From: Dasypus novemcinctus
Lineage: Eukaryota > Chordata > Mammalia > Cingulata > Dasypodidae
Length of the DNA: 64,000 nt
NCBI RefSeq assembly: GCF_030445035.2
Contig: NC_080682.1
Span: forward strand, 30,672,770-30,736,769
Reading direction: 5' to 3'
Part shown: piece by piece, positions 34,621 through 45,679 of the stretch
Layout of the letters: each line of letters begins with the position of its first letter
Position numbering within the stretch: the first letter of the stretch is position 1
Notes under the pieces: model-generated
Seen by the model: only the letters and a program-made list of their open reading frames with translations
What the model was told of the DNA's origin: nothing
Databases searched by the model: none
Position numbers and translations under genes: made by a program

Positions 34621-35400
34621 TGTTTTTGCCCACTCTGAAATATTTGTTTACATACCACTTCTCCAGATATCTTTGTCACCAATTTTCCAATCATGTTTCT
34701 TCCAAGACCCTGACTCCCCAGCTAAACCATGGCAACTGTCCATGAATCAGTGTACAAATCCATATCCAGTCTTATCTCCTTCCAAGAAAAATGAACAACC
34801 AGATATACTGCCTGAAGTTCCATCCACTGGAAGGATTTTCCCCCACCATTTTCCTTCACGGACATCTCAGAAAGTGGCTGCAGTGCCGCAGCTGTCCACT
34901 TTCAAGAGGTACCTGTATATGCACAACCACCTGGAAACCAGGCCTGAGTTTTCCTTTTCTCAGACAACTGATTTTAAGGACCTGCCCAAGAGGCCATAGG
35001 TGTGGGCTGGGAAAGAGAAATAATGTGGCAGGAGTAGGGGATATGGGTATTTGGATCTCTTCCTCATGTAACTTACTTATGGCTTCAGGACCCCTGGAGC
35101 CCTGTCTCATATATACTACTTCTGCTTTGTGTTGGAACGCTGCTGTGCATACCCAAATTTATAGTTTGGTGGATCATACAATACCTAGCTCTTGAAAGGC
35201 AACTCAGGTCTCATGACAACTTGGTGGCCCATGGTTTAAGTATTCACTCTCTATTATGTCCCAGTAGCAGACCAAAACAGTTTCTTAATAGAAATTAGTT
35301 ATCTACATAGATGGAAGGGCTTTGCTATACTATCCTAAGGCTTTGCATTAAGATATTCTTATGGGACATTCCAAAAAGCCCAGATGACATCTCTATTTGC
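34620..35400 (-). pseudogene. ERVL pol: RNase H remnant
   Basis: Minus-strand text around 34.74-34.76 kb reads LIHGQLPWFSWG, corresponding to the RNase H stretch seen as VTDTWAIVNGFAVCSG at 13269 on the plus strand. Around 34.61-34.64 kb it reads KNMKIFVSH, the C-terminal His segment. Several stops. Lies between the reverse transcriptase and integrase remnants, in the expected pol order. Confidence 0.65.
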
Positions 35401-35551
35401 CACTGACACTTCCAGAGCCATTGGATCTGCTGGATCTTATGGCCAAAGTTGCAGTGCAACCTGCATTGTAGCCTAGGTCACAGAGCCTTCTCTTTTTGCA
35501 GTCTCCTCTAAAAACTAGTAGATTTTCTGGTCACTTGGTAAATGGGCCAGC

Positions 35552-35608
35552 ATAGCACACCCATTTACACCCATAGCACACCCATTTACACTCATAGCAC
35601 ACCCAAAT
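35552..35608. repeat. Short tandem repeat in ERVL pol
   Basis: CATAGCACACCCATTTACAC recurs about three times with a period near 21 bp (the last copy is partial and altered). Confidence 0.7.
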
Positions 35609-35689
35609 GAGGATTTTTGTCTCTAAAGTCCAAAGAGACCAACTAGGTGTTGTCTCTTGTTTGGTCATAGTAGGGGCCAGAGGTAACAG

Positions 35690-35840
35690 CTTATCCTTCA
35701 CTTTATTTTATTTTAAATAGGAAAATGATATAATAATGATAATTTTAAAATTAACAAATAAAATACAAAAAGTTTTTAAAATTTGAAATAATAAAAATAA
35801 GAAAAAATATAAAATTAAAAAGTATTTTGACATTATGTCT
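35690..35840. repeat. A/T-rich low-complexity tract
   Basis: Runs of AAAATAA/TTTTAAA. Non-coding expansion within the provirus. Confidence 0.7.
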
Positions 35841-36186
35841 TTCATCACCATAAGATCTGTTGCCTTATATGTACAGTGATGTTTTTTTCTGTTTATTCTC
35901 TTAGCATCTTATTTTTTTTAGATGGTATATCTTGAAATGCCCCACACCACTGGACACCTAGAAATTTCACTGAGGTAGAAGGTCCCTGTATTTTTATTGC
36001 ATTTCACATCTTTTGACACCTAAATAACTTATCAATAAGTCTAAAGTAGTTGCTACTTCTTGCTCAGTAGGTCCAATCAAGAGGATATCATTAATATACT
36101 GGACCAATGTGATATCTTGTGGGAAGGAGAGATGATCAACCCTGCAAATAATATTATGACATAGGGCTGGAGAGTTGATATACCCC

Positions 36187-36501
36187 TCAGGTAGGACTGT
36201 GAAGGTATATTGCTGGCATTGCTGGCATTTCCAGCTGAAAGGAAATGGTTTTTGTTTGTTCGTTGTTGTTGTTTTTTTCTAGCAACAATTGGGAAAAACC
36301 CATTTGCCAGATCAATAGCTGCATACCAAACACAAGGAAGTATGTTGATTTGCTTAATGGCACCACATCTGGAACAGCAGCTGCAATTTGAGTCATCAAC
36401 TGGTTAAGTATACGATAATCCATTCTCATCCTCCAAGATCTGTCTGTTTTCTGCACAGGCCAAACAGGAAAGTCAAATGGGAATGTGGTGGGAAACACCA
36501 T
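36187..36501 (-). pseudogene. ERVL pol: reverse transcriptase remnant
   Basis: A 104-codon open stretch. It contains FPVWPVQKTDRSWRMRMDYR, then ILNQLMTQIAAAVPD, which are reverse transcriptase fingers/palm motifs of ERVL type, and then an A-rich disruption ([10 protein letters not shown]). The polymerase catalytic motif region is not preserved in this frame. In a working virus this enzyme copies RNA to DNA; here it is a fragment. Gag-side sequence lies to the right and RNase H to the left, as expected for a minus-strand provirus. Confidence 0.85.
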
Positions 36502-36799
36502 TTATGCATCCTTCTAGTCCTTGATGGTGGCACTGAGCTCTACAATCTTTCCAGGAATCCAGTAATAATTTTGATTTCCTATTTTGCTAGGTAAGGGCAG
36601 TTGCAACATAAGGGTCCTCACTCCACAAGTCAGGGACCCAATGTGTGGATTCTGCCAGTTCCTGAGTATACTTTTTCTAACTATATATGTTCCTAAACTT
36701 AGGAAATAACTACAGAATGGGTCCAGTTTGCCACTGGATCCTCTCTGAAATGAACCTGAGCTAAAACACCTTCAATCATCTGATTTCCATAGGCCCCTA

Positions 36800-38780
36800 C
36801 TCTGACTGGTGGAATAAAGTCACATTTTGGGTCTCCTAGAATTAATGTCACTTCTGAGTCAGTGACTAATAATCTCTGAAATTTCTGATCATTTCCTTTC
36901 TTAATGAACAGTTACCCTGTTAAAAGGTCATAGGTGTCTTTGGGGAAGACTAGGTGGAAGATTAACAGTATACATTTTTGACTGTATAACAGTAACCTTT
37001 CTCAAGGGGACCTGGCCTTCCTCATTCAAGTGATTCTGGGTCTGTAAACTGTCTCAAGTCTGGGGATTGATTAAGGGGTCATGACTGTCTGTTTCTGTAA
37101 TTCAAGGTAAACTTCTGTTGACATGACTAGAATTCTTCTGCTTACACATATCAAGTAGAAATTTAATAAACTGTCCAATAAGATTACTTCTAGGTAACCT
37201 ATGCCAATGCCATAGGTTTCTGCAGCCCACACTATTTTAATTGTTGCTTTGAGTCTGCTGTTCAGTGTGGTAGCCATACCCACCTTGTCTTTGGTGATTG
37301 AGTATTGCCACTGGGCTTTTGTAAACCCAGGATCCAATAATCTTCACATTGTTTAAGTATCCCAATTCAGCGATGGCAGTTCCCAAGGTAATATCTGCTC
37401 TAAAAGAAGAGTAGCCACAGAGATCTTCAGAAAAGATTGAGTTAGTCTCAAATTTATCCCTCATGGCCTTGGTGAAAGCTGTGTCTTCTGCACATTCCTG
37501 GGGTGGGTGGACAGGTCTTAGATGATAAATTCATCCTAACATTCTAATCTCTCTAAATCTTTGCATCCTCTTGTCAACAGTATAAGAGCAGTTCTGGCAT
37601 TTTGTCACTAGGTAATGTCAGCCGTCTTTTGATCCGTTTTTTCACCAGCCACCTGAATAAACTGTTAGAGCCATTTCTAACCCCTCCCTTGACCTACAGC
37701 CTTGAGCCCAGAACCTCTGATAAGTGAGTACATATCAATAAATTCAGCCTGATCCAACATTATATTCCTTCCAACATTTTATGGATTTTAATATCCATTC
37801 TCACACATATTCCCCTGAATTCTACCTTTTAATATATAAATTGGAAAAGTCATGCACTTCTTTTGGAATATAGCTCAGTCTTCACAAGTCACACTTTAGT
37901 GCTTGATCTTTTGGGACTTGTTTGGACTTTACTGTAATATATGTCCAGAAGAAAAGAGAGTTGGTGAGTGTGGATAAGCATTAGAAATGAGAAGCATTAG
38001 AAATGTCTTGCAAGTCAATTACCTCAGGGAATACCATTTGCAGTCTTACCTGATGAGACAGGATTAATTTCTTCAGGTAGATGTTGGATGGCAGAATCCT
38101 TGAGGCATATTGGAAATTGGGAAGGTATTTCCTTAGGGCAGATCATTAGAGATGTCTGGCAAAAACTCAGCAGAATTTAGGTTGCAATGTCCCCACTGCA
38201 ACTGTTATCAACCCATATGTCTCCATTCCAATTTTTAAGATCTCATTCCTTTCCAAACAATGCCATCATTTTAATAGCAGATAACCTCCAAGCTTGAGAT
38301 TTTAGCTTCTATTTTAACTCTGCTACTAGTGCAATGAGATTCTGGTTTAGGTTTCCAGAATCTCAAATGTGAGACTGCAGGAAACAAGATTTTATTTCAA
38401 GACACACAAAGAAACTTTCATATGATGCATAGGTTGCAGATTTGAAGACTTCAGCTTATCCCTTTCTTTTATAACTGTCTCCAGTGTGTTTAGGAACAAC
38501 CAGCCAACATCATTGTAACTTGGAGCTCAACAAAACTCTGTTAAGGTCTCAAAAACACTCTCACACTGAACCTTGCTTCTTATAAGCATGGAAGTAGCAA
38601 TATCAAGTGGTGATATTTTACAGATCTCTATTGTCAATTCATGCCATGGACTATTAGTGCCCCACTGAATTTTGGAAACAGAGTCATTAGTGCCTTTTAA
38701 TCTTTTACTCAGAGTAGACAAATAATTGCAAATACACCAGAAATAATTCAGAAGTCTCATTTTTAAGATTCTGTTTCTCA
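36800..38780 (-). pseudogene. ERVL gag / 5' internal region
   Basis: By position (between 5' LTR and reverse transcriptase) this should hold gag and protease. Open pieces remain at 38527-38781 (84 codons), 37237-37464 (75) and 37071-37337 (88), with stops between. I do not recognise firm gag motifs in them; the assignment is positional. Confidence 0.45.
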
Positions 38781-38784
38781 AGAC

Positions 38785-38802
38785 TCACTCACAATACCAA
38801 AT
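38785..38802 (-). other. Primer-binding-site-like sequence (ERVL)
   Basis: Directly after the 5' LTR, minus strand reads TTTGGTATTGTGAGTGAG, resembling the Leu-tRNA-type site of ERVL elements with several changes. Weak on its own but correctly placed. Confidence 0.45.
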
Positions 38803-39247
38803 TGTATTAGTCAGGTTTCTCTAGGGAAACAGAATCAGCAGGAGAGATCTGTAAATATTATGAAATTTTGTAAAATTGTCTCACATTACAAGGGGTATGC
38901 ATGCGTCCAAATTCTAAAGGAAAGACTGCAAGCCAGGACCTTTGATGAAGGACCTTGATGGACTCCACAGGAAGAGCTGGTTTTCTGAAGTAGAGCTGGG
39001 AATTTTCTCTTCTGACTGCTGAAATCACCTTTCCTTTTAAGGCCTTCAGCTGAATGGATGAGCTATCTCTCATTGCTGAAGGCAATCTCCTTAGTTGACT
39101 GTAGATATAAATAGTCATAGATGCAATCAGCTTACATGATTTAAGTTCATGAAATGTCCTCACAGTAATAATTAGAGCAGGGCTTGCTTAATCAAACAAG
39201 TAGACACCTTTACCTGGCCAAGCTGACATATGAGCCTAACCATCAAA
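38803..39247 (-). mobile_element. 5' LTR of the ERVL provirus
   Basis: Plus strand begins TGTATTAGTCAGGTTTCTCT, with GGGAAACAGAATCAGCAGG following, the complement of an MLT2-type LTR end, and finishes at AACCATCAAAC (complement of the TGTGATGGTT start). Homologous to 32321-32797 in the same orientation. Confidence 0.85.
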
Positions 39248-39255
39248 CACAAGGA

Positions 39256-39420
39256 CTGGCTCTTCTATTTACTATCTATGCAATCTTGGGCAAGATTATT
39301 AGGTTCTTTTGCCTAGTTTACTACAAATGTACAAAAGTGATGAAAAGGAGCCTATCTCATAGAGCTGTTATGGTATGACATGGGATTATGCATGCAATGT
39401 TTACAATTCAGTCAAGCAAT
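39256..39420. repeat. MIR SINE relic (unit B)
   Basis: TATGCAATCTTGGGCAAG, then CCTATCTCATAGAGCTGTTATG: MIR text, in the same position as the relic at 7585. Confidence 0.65.
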
Positions 39421-39479
39421 GAATATACTCTTTTTTGTCTATTGTCATGTTCTGTACAGGAAAGGAGAAATCATGTTGT

Positions 39480-39480
39480 G

Positions 39481-39551
<71 letters not shown>

Positions 39552-39556
39552 CATTC
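39480..39556. repeat. (TATC)n microsatellite
   Basis: About 18 TATC units with one TATTATC interruption. It creates two spurious YLSI-repeat frames. Confidence 0.97.
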
Positions 39557-39867
39557 CTTTTTCTTCTTACAGTTGTTAGGATAGTGGGCAAATGAAAGTA
39601 GGAGAGAAAAAAGAGAAGTTTTTAAGTATTCAATAAAGATTCACAAGTCCTTATATTTCTAAATTTGTTTATTCATGTTTGATCTTGCCACTAAAAATCT
39701 GACACTGCAGGTAAGATTCCCTGAAAAAGCTATAAGAGATATTTTTTAAATGTGAATATCATGAGACTAATCAATTATGAGTACTTTTATCTATCAGTCC
39801 TTCTTTTAGTGTGGTTCCTCATCTGAGTCTTTTTAAATCCCCATGAGTGAAATAATATCATATATAT

Positions 39868-39950
39868 GGTCAGAATTCCATATATAGCAGAATTCCATAT
39901 ATGTGTGTGTGTGTGTATATATATATATACACACATATGGAATTCTGACC
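39868..39950. repeat. Inverted repeat with (TG)n(TA)n centre
   Basis: GGTCAGAATTCCATAT (39868-39883) is perfectly complementary to ATATGGAATTCTGACC (39935-39950). A second left arm CAGAATTCCATAT (39888-39900) can pair with the same right arm. The centre is alternating TG then TA. Present only in unit B; unit C has a short CCATATATATGGG there. Confidence 0.9.
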
Positions 39951-41881
39951 AAATTCAAAAGCTAATAATTACTGGCACTTGGAATTAAGTCCAGAGTCAT
40001 CAGATTTCTAAACCTGAGCTCTAAACATTGTGTTATTTTATCTAATCAAACATTGGTATTGTGAAGTGTGTACATACTGGGTACAATGGAAGAGGAAATA
40101 ATGTCTCAAACCAGCTCTGGATTGTTTAGGAGATGTTGTTCTATCACCAGGGGCAGTAAAGACCAACTGTTCAGATAAATTCAATATGCTGTAGTTGAAC
40201 AGAGCAGAGATGTTGGCGAAAAGGTAATATCTTCTAAATCCCTTTCCTGTATTTGGGCCACATCCTGGTGACCTCCCTAAGCACAGTATAAACTACTTTG
40301 ATTTTGAAATCACTTGATGGCTGCAGGACAGAGGATGTCTAAGCAGAGATTAAGATTTATGTACAGGGACATCTTTAATATGAATGGGCTATGTTTACAT
40401 CCTAAAAGATTACATACCAGAGACAAGACTGCATTTTATTCCAAATTCTTCAACCTCCTAATGTGATACTATAAGTGGTAAATAACTTACTAGGACCTTT
40501 CAAATAACCTTAAATAAAACAGGGTTATTGGAAGAAATGGCAAAATATAACTTGTGAATCATCAAACTTGTGTATTTTGCACAGAAAATACTTGGAAAAT
40601 ATTTTCAGAATTAAATTGAGGAAAAATATTTGCATGGCAGTTATATCCATGAAGACAACACTGTTAATGGTCATTATTGCAATCCTCTATCATCTAGGAT
40701 AAATTATTCTACTTCTTTGGGTTTTAATGTCATATTTTGCAAGGGAGAAGCTGCAAAAAATATGATGTATGAGGAAAGAAGATAGCAATGACATAATTTT
40801 TTAATGTCAGATCCAAAGCAAGCAAAGAAATAGTGTATCAGAATGTGAAAGAAAAATTTCAGAAAGGAAATATTGCCTAGTTATAATACATACTCAGAAA
40901 GAAGATCTTTCTGAAAGAAATATGAAATATTTTTCATATGTACAAAAGCTAAAAGAATTAAACATAAACAGACTCATAGTAAAAGATATATTAACAGAAG
41001 CCCTTCAAGCAGAGGAAAAATGATTTTAGATGGAAATATGGACTTATGCAAAGGAATGAAGATAATAAAAGTAGTAACTACAAAAGTAAGAGTGTAAGTA
41101 AAAACATATGTGATTTTTTCATATTACTTATATCTTCTGAAAATTTTAAATGCTAATTAAAAAATAAACACCACCTGAATATCCTGTATGAATGTGATCA
41201 TTTTAATGTCTGACCTCTTAACTAACAATTGAGTGAAAAGCCTTAGGAGAGTAGAGTTCCAGCACTTCTCCCCTACTTTTGGGTAATTTATAAGGTATAG
41301 ATATAATAACTGTTTTTGTGTGAGTGATAAGAAGTCAGTATAATAATAAATTAGGAGAAATAGAACCTGTTTTTCTACCCTACAGTTGAGAATCATCAGA
41401 CATAGAGTGAGGGTCTGTGTTTTATGACCCAGAGAAGTCAGTGAGAAAATCATACACAGCCCAGTTCCCTTGTAAAAATATACCTATGGATGAAGAGAGA
41501 AAGGAAAGAGAAAGGAGGGCTCTACTACTGCTTCCTCTGCCTCAGTAGCTAATGTGGACTTGGTTATAATCTTGCCAAGAATCATTTGAATTGATGTAAC
41601 TCACTTGGCACTTTGGGCTAAATCCATTCCTGTACTAAAGGCGATAATGAGGGATGATGTGGACATCCTACCACCTGCAGGAAAAAGCACCATTAGAAAA
41701 GTTCTTTGAGCAAGAAGTGGATGCCTTTGGGGATCCAGTAAAACACTTAGTTACTTATGTAGGGCATAGCTTTTGTCAACCCAATTCTTTGTTTTAATTC
41801 TCTATAAAATGATGTCAACAGAGAAAAAGACCACCAGCCCTAGTGAGAATTTCCTGGAAATGGCACGGAATAACTCTCACT

Positions 41882-42020
41882 GCAACTCTATGTCTAACTT
41901 GAACTCTATGTCCATATTCTAACTGTAACAGTAGTTCTAATTGTAGCTCTAAATTTATCTTTAATTCTAACTCTAACTCTAATTCTAACTAACTCTAACA
42001 TTAACTCAAACCAACTTTAA
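41882..42020. repeat. TAACTC-rich tract (unit B)
   Basis: Irregular TCTAAC/TAACTC repeats, counterpart of 17010-17077. Confidence 0.75.
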
Positions 42021-42206
42021 CCTTTAAAATTTTTCATATAGAAAAGAATGGAGATATATTCTGTAATCCCCTCCCCCCCTTTTTTGACTTCTGGGGCCAA
42101 AATTCTCATTAGGGCTTAAAAGGACACAAAAAGCACATTTTGGGTTCTCTGGTGATGGGCAATAGAAGGACTATTACTGAGGAGACAGGAAAGTGTTTTA
42201 GATCAC

Positions 42207-43533
42207 TGTATTAGTCAGTCAAAGGGATGCTGATGCAAAGTACCAGAAATTGACTGGTTTCTCTAGAGGATATTTATTTGGAGTAGAAGCTTACAAATAC
42301 CAGGCCATAAAGAAAAATTTACTTCTCTCACAAAAGTAAATTTTCATGTGTTGGAGCAAGATGACTGCCTATGTCTGTGAGGGTTCAGGCTTCCTAGGTT
42401 CCTCTCTTCCTGGAGCTTGCTTATTTTTCCTCTGTGAGTTTATTTCCCAGGGTTCCAGCTTAAGGCTTAACATCAAACTCCAACATCAAAACTCCAACAT
42501 CAAAAAACTTCAACTCTGTCCTTTGCCATGTCTTTTAATTTTTTTTAATTTTAAAATTAAATTTATTTTATTTTATTATTAACGTGAATAGATCATAAGG
42601 AATGTTACATTAAAAAAAATAAAAAGCAAAATACATAAGAGGGTCCCATAAAACCCACTCCCCATCCCCCACCTCATCATTTCTGTAAATTGTAATTTTT
42701 GAAGATATATACATCAAAAAATGTTACATTAAAAATATAAGAGGTTTGCGTATACCTCCCACCCCACCCCCACCCCACTCCTCCCATACCAACAACCTCC
42801 CGCATCATCATGGCACACTCATCACACTTGGTGAACACGTTTTGGGGCACTGTTGCACGACATAGGTAATAGTTTATCCTCTAGTTTACATTCTCCCCCA
42901 GTACATTCAGTGGGTTATGGCAGAATATATAAAGTCCAGCATCTGACCCTGAATTATCTTTTAGGACAACTGAAAATCCCAAAAATGCTCCCACATCACA
43001 TCTCTTCTTCCCTCTCCCTGCCCTCAGCAACTATTGTGGTCACTTTCTCCATCTTAATGCTAAATTTTTTTCTATTACTAGACACAATAGTTCTATAGTA
43101 GAATATCAGTAAGTCCACTCTAATCCATATTTTATTCCTCCATTTTGTGGACCCTGGGATGGTGATGTGCTCTCCACCTCTAGATCAAGAGGGGGCTTAG
43201 ATTCCACATGGTTGATGGATGCAATTCCTCTTCTTGCAGTTGTAGGCACTCTTGATTTCCTGGTGTGGTGGTTGGCCATCTTTACCTCCCTGTTAGCAGA
43301 CCTGGGTAAGACCAATGAACCAGAGAGTAGGAGTTACCACTCTGCTGATTGTCATGCCTTTTATCTGTGAGTCTCCCCCATATCCCCCACACCAAAAAGT
43401 GGGGACTTAATGCCCCAATGACATGGCCCAATCAAAGCCCTAATCATAACATAATTACACCCAGATACAGACCAGATTACAAACATAATCCAATATCTAT
43501 TTTTGGAAATCATAACCATATTGAACTGCTACA
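42207..43533 (-). mobile_element. 3' LTR of the short provirus (contains an L1 piece)
   Basis: Plus strand begins TGTATTAGTCAGTCAAAGGG and ends TTGAACTGCTACA. Removing the inserted 42538-43352 plus one target copy leaves about 500 bp, close to the 530 bp of its partner. Confidence 0.85.
42538..43352 (-). mobile_element. 5'-truncated L1 3' end inserted in the LTR
   Basis: Poly-T start on the plus strand (A tail of a minus-strand element) and an 11-bp target duplication with one mismatch (CATGTCTTTTA at 42527-42537, CATGCCTTTTA at 43353-43363). The body is a 3'-UTR-like sequence related to 21.92-22.22 kb. The frames on it (67-81 codons) are not genes. Confidence 0.75.
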
Positions 43534-44729
43534 TTTCATCCTCTGAATTCCAAAAAGACATTACAATATTTGAAAAAAACCTTTAATCCGTAACTATGCA
43601 AGTACTAAATCATATCACAATCAATTTAAAGAAATACAGTTTGTCTTGGGGCAAAGTCCTGTCTGCTATAGACTTCTGAAACTTACCAAACAATTTTTCT
43701 GTTTCCAATACACAAATAGACAGACAAAGGGAAAATATTCTTATTACAATAAGGAGAAGTTGTGAGGGAAATACTGAGTCATGGGTCATCTACAGTTCAG
43801 TACACCTGCAGGGCATCCTCCATGATTTCATTCTGAGAGTCATTTTTAAGATTATGATTTCTTCTCCTTGGTGTCTTATGAGAACCCACCCTTTCAATGT
43901 ACTTGCTCAATGACCATTTTCTTGGTTTCACCCTTATCAAGCATCTGGGTGTGGACCAAGCTCCAGACCTCACCCTTGAAGAATGTTGGGATGAGTGCAC
44001 ACCTTACCCAATCTTTGGATTAGTTTTAACCCCTCTAGCACAATGACATGAAGGCAGCACTCCCCCATAAACTTTCGCATACAGGCCCAACCCTCTCAGA
44101 GTAACGAGTTGATGACCTAGCCTTCCCTAACTTTCTGGATACAGGCTCAACCCTCTCAGAGCAATGAATTGACCACCTGGCCTTCCCTAATCCATGGGGG
44201 ACAGGTCCATCCCTCTCAGACCTATGGTGTTCTGACCTTAACTGACCTAATCATTAGGAATGTGCTCCACCCTTTCTGTATACTGGGGTGGCAAAACTCC
44301 CTAAACATCAAGTGGGAAGATCTACCCTCTTCAACTGCTGGGGTAAACTTACCCTCTCTGTACACATGGGTGGAATTCCTGTCTTGGACCAAGATGATTT
44401 CTTAATTCCAGATCTTAGATCCCATGATTTTCCTCTTAAATCTCATTCAATCTCTCCTTTCCATGTCCTTTAATTTCCAGGCTGACAGTGGTTTTGTTCA
44501 TAGAGCTGTCTCATAATGCTTGTTGGTTTAGCATGCAGGAAGCAGGGTCCAAGCCATCAGTAAGACTTTCCACAAGTCTTTCCTAGGTAACTGCATCTTC
44601 AACTTGATTTACCAGTTCCAAATTTAGTTAAGTCCTCCAATGGGGCACTTTCACATGGGAATTTAATTTCCAGAGTCTTGGAATTTCCAGAATCAGTTTC
44701 TGTTTACTTTGTGCCTGACAGATCAATCC
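43534..44729 (-). other. Internal non-coding region of the short provirus
   Basis: Between the gag-like frame and the 3' LTR. No pol motifs in any minus-strand frame. Several similar stretches (CTGAGAGGGTTGRGCCTGTA at about 44.08-44.16 kb) recur about 60 bp apart. Ends with AGAGGATGAAA just before the LTR, the position of the polypurine tract. Confidence 0.6.
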
Positions 44730-45092
44730 TCAGCATATTGCACTCATCTTGCATTTGCTAAAAGCTGCAAGCAGAAGCCAAGCTACATTCTTTGGGTTTA
44801 CTTTCGAAATTTCCTCAGCTAAATGCCCAGGCTCACTATTTTCAAATTCTGCCTTCCATAAAAGACCAAGTGTTAATCTTGCTAAATTCTCTGCAACTTT
44901 AAAACATGGATTGCCTTTCCTCCATTTTCCAATAATAGTTTCATCATTTACATCTAAGGCATCATAAAAGGTCTCTTTAGCATCCATCTTGTTATCAAAA
45001 GTCTCTTTAAAGCATTGTAAGTCTTTTCTTCCAACCATCTCACAATTCCTCCAAAAAATACCCCTTATCCTTTTATAAAACGATTCCAGCAT
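44730..45092 (-). pseudogene. Gag-position open frame of the short provirus (120 codons)
   Basis: The only long frame in the interior, starting about 45 bases after the 5' LTR. It has a basic N-terminal part (FYKRIRGIFWRN) and a later segment with KVAENLARLTLGLLWKAEF. I do not recognise a defined domain, and gag is inferred from position and from the gag-only layout of MaLR elements. No nucleocapsid zinc knuckle is visible. It is much shorter than a normal gag, so it is truncated, incompletely open or a different product. No sign that it is used by the host. Confidence 0.4.
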
Positions 45093-45119
45093 TTTGGTAA
45101 TTGCAAAAGCACTTCCCCA

Positions 45120-45137
45120 CTCCTCAGTATCAAATTC
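45120..45137 (-). other. Primer-binding-site-like sequence (short provirus)
   Basis: Minus strand after the 5' LTR reads GAATTTGATACTGAGGA then GTGGGG; resembles a Leu-type ERVL primer site with a small gap. Placed as expected. Confidence 0.45.
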
Positions 45138-45667
45138 TGTATTAGTCAGCCAAAGAGGTCCTGATACAAAATACCAGAAATTGGTTGATTTTATAAAAGG
45201 TACTTATTTGGCATAAGAGCTTACAGATACAAGGCCATAAAGTATAAGTTACTTCCCTCACCTAAGTGAGGCTTCCTGGGTTCCTCCCTTCCAGGGTCTT
45301 GCTTCTCTCTGAGTTCAGGTTTCCTCTCTTCTGGGTTCAGGGTTTGCTTCTTCCTCGGTTCAGGGTTCCTCTCTTCCTGGGGCTTGCTTATTTTTCCTCT
45401 GTGAGCTTACTTCTTGCGGCTCCAGTTTAAGACTTTAGCATCAAACTCCAACATCAAAACTCCAACATCGAAAATCCTCAGCTCTGTCTTTTGCCATGCC
45501 TTTTATCTGTGAATCTTTCCCCCACCCAGAAGTAGAGACTCAATATCCTAATTATATGACCCAATCAAACTCTAATCATAACTTAATCACAACCAGGTAC
45601 AGGCCTGATTACAAACATAATCCAATATCTACTTTTGGAATTCAATTAACCATATCAAACTGCTACA
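45138..45667 (-). mobile_element. 5' LTR of the short provirus
   Basis: A 530-bp LTR, plus strand TGTATTAGTCAGCCAAAGAG to CAAACTGCTACA. In the sense reading it has the family's AATAAGTACC and TTTATAAAA signals near its 3' end. Confidence 0.85.
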
Positions 45668-45679
45668 GTCACATACATG

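Larger units (their letters stand above)
32321..39247 (-). mobile_element. ERVL provirus, two LTRs, decayed
   Basis: A class III (HERV-L/MLT2-like) provirus in minus orientation, about 6.9 kb including a SINE of about 0.47 kb inserted later. Two LTRs in the same orientation (38803-39247 and 32321-32797) bracket an interior in which reverse transcriptase, RNase H and integrase remnants occur in order. A Leu-type primer-site-like stretch follows the 5' LTR (38785-38802) and a purine tract precedes the 3' LTR (32798-32811, minus AAGGGGTGGAA). A clean target duplication is not visible. It interrupts unit B only, at the edge of a MIR relic, so it entered after that unit had split from the others. 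All frames are broken. Confidence 0.85.
39250..42205. other. Unit B, right flank, second part (duplicated block)
   Basis: Continues unit B after the provirus: MIR relic, then sequence parallel to 7.8-9.2 kb, 13.8-17.1 kb, 52.6-53.6 kb and 61.7-63.5 kb. Landmarks are GCTCTGGATTGTTTAGGAG at 40.12 kb (compare 14.40 kb), ACAGGGACATCTTTAATATG at 40.36 kb (compare 8.61, 14.65 and 62.52 kb), and the TAACTC tract. No gene. Confidence 0.65.
42207..45667 (-). mobile_element. Short two-LTR provirus, ERVL/MaLR-like, non-autonomous
   Basis: LTRs of the TGTAGCRGTTTG family lie at both ends in the same minus orientation (45138-45667 upstream, 42207-43533 downstream, the latter enlarged by an L1 insertion). 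They are separated by only 1.6 kb. Flanks ATCAC (42202-42206) and GTCAC (45668-45672) differ at one of five bases, consistent with one insertion. A primer-site-like sequence follows the 5' LTR and a purine stretch precedes the 3' LTR. No reverse transcriptase, RNase H or integrase text is visible; a gag-position frame of 120 codons is. This layout recalls MaLR elements, which depend on an ERVL partner's enzymes. It identifies the parent of the solo LTRs at 4464, 9920, 15895 and 58032. Confidence 0.8.

Noticed and set aside
34586..35195. 137- and 134-codon plus-strand frames
   Set aside because: Antisense to ERVL pol remnants; they have no recognisable features.
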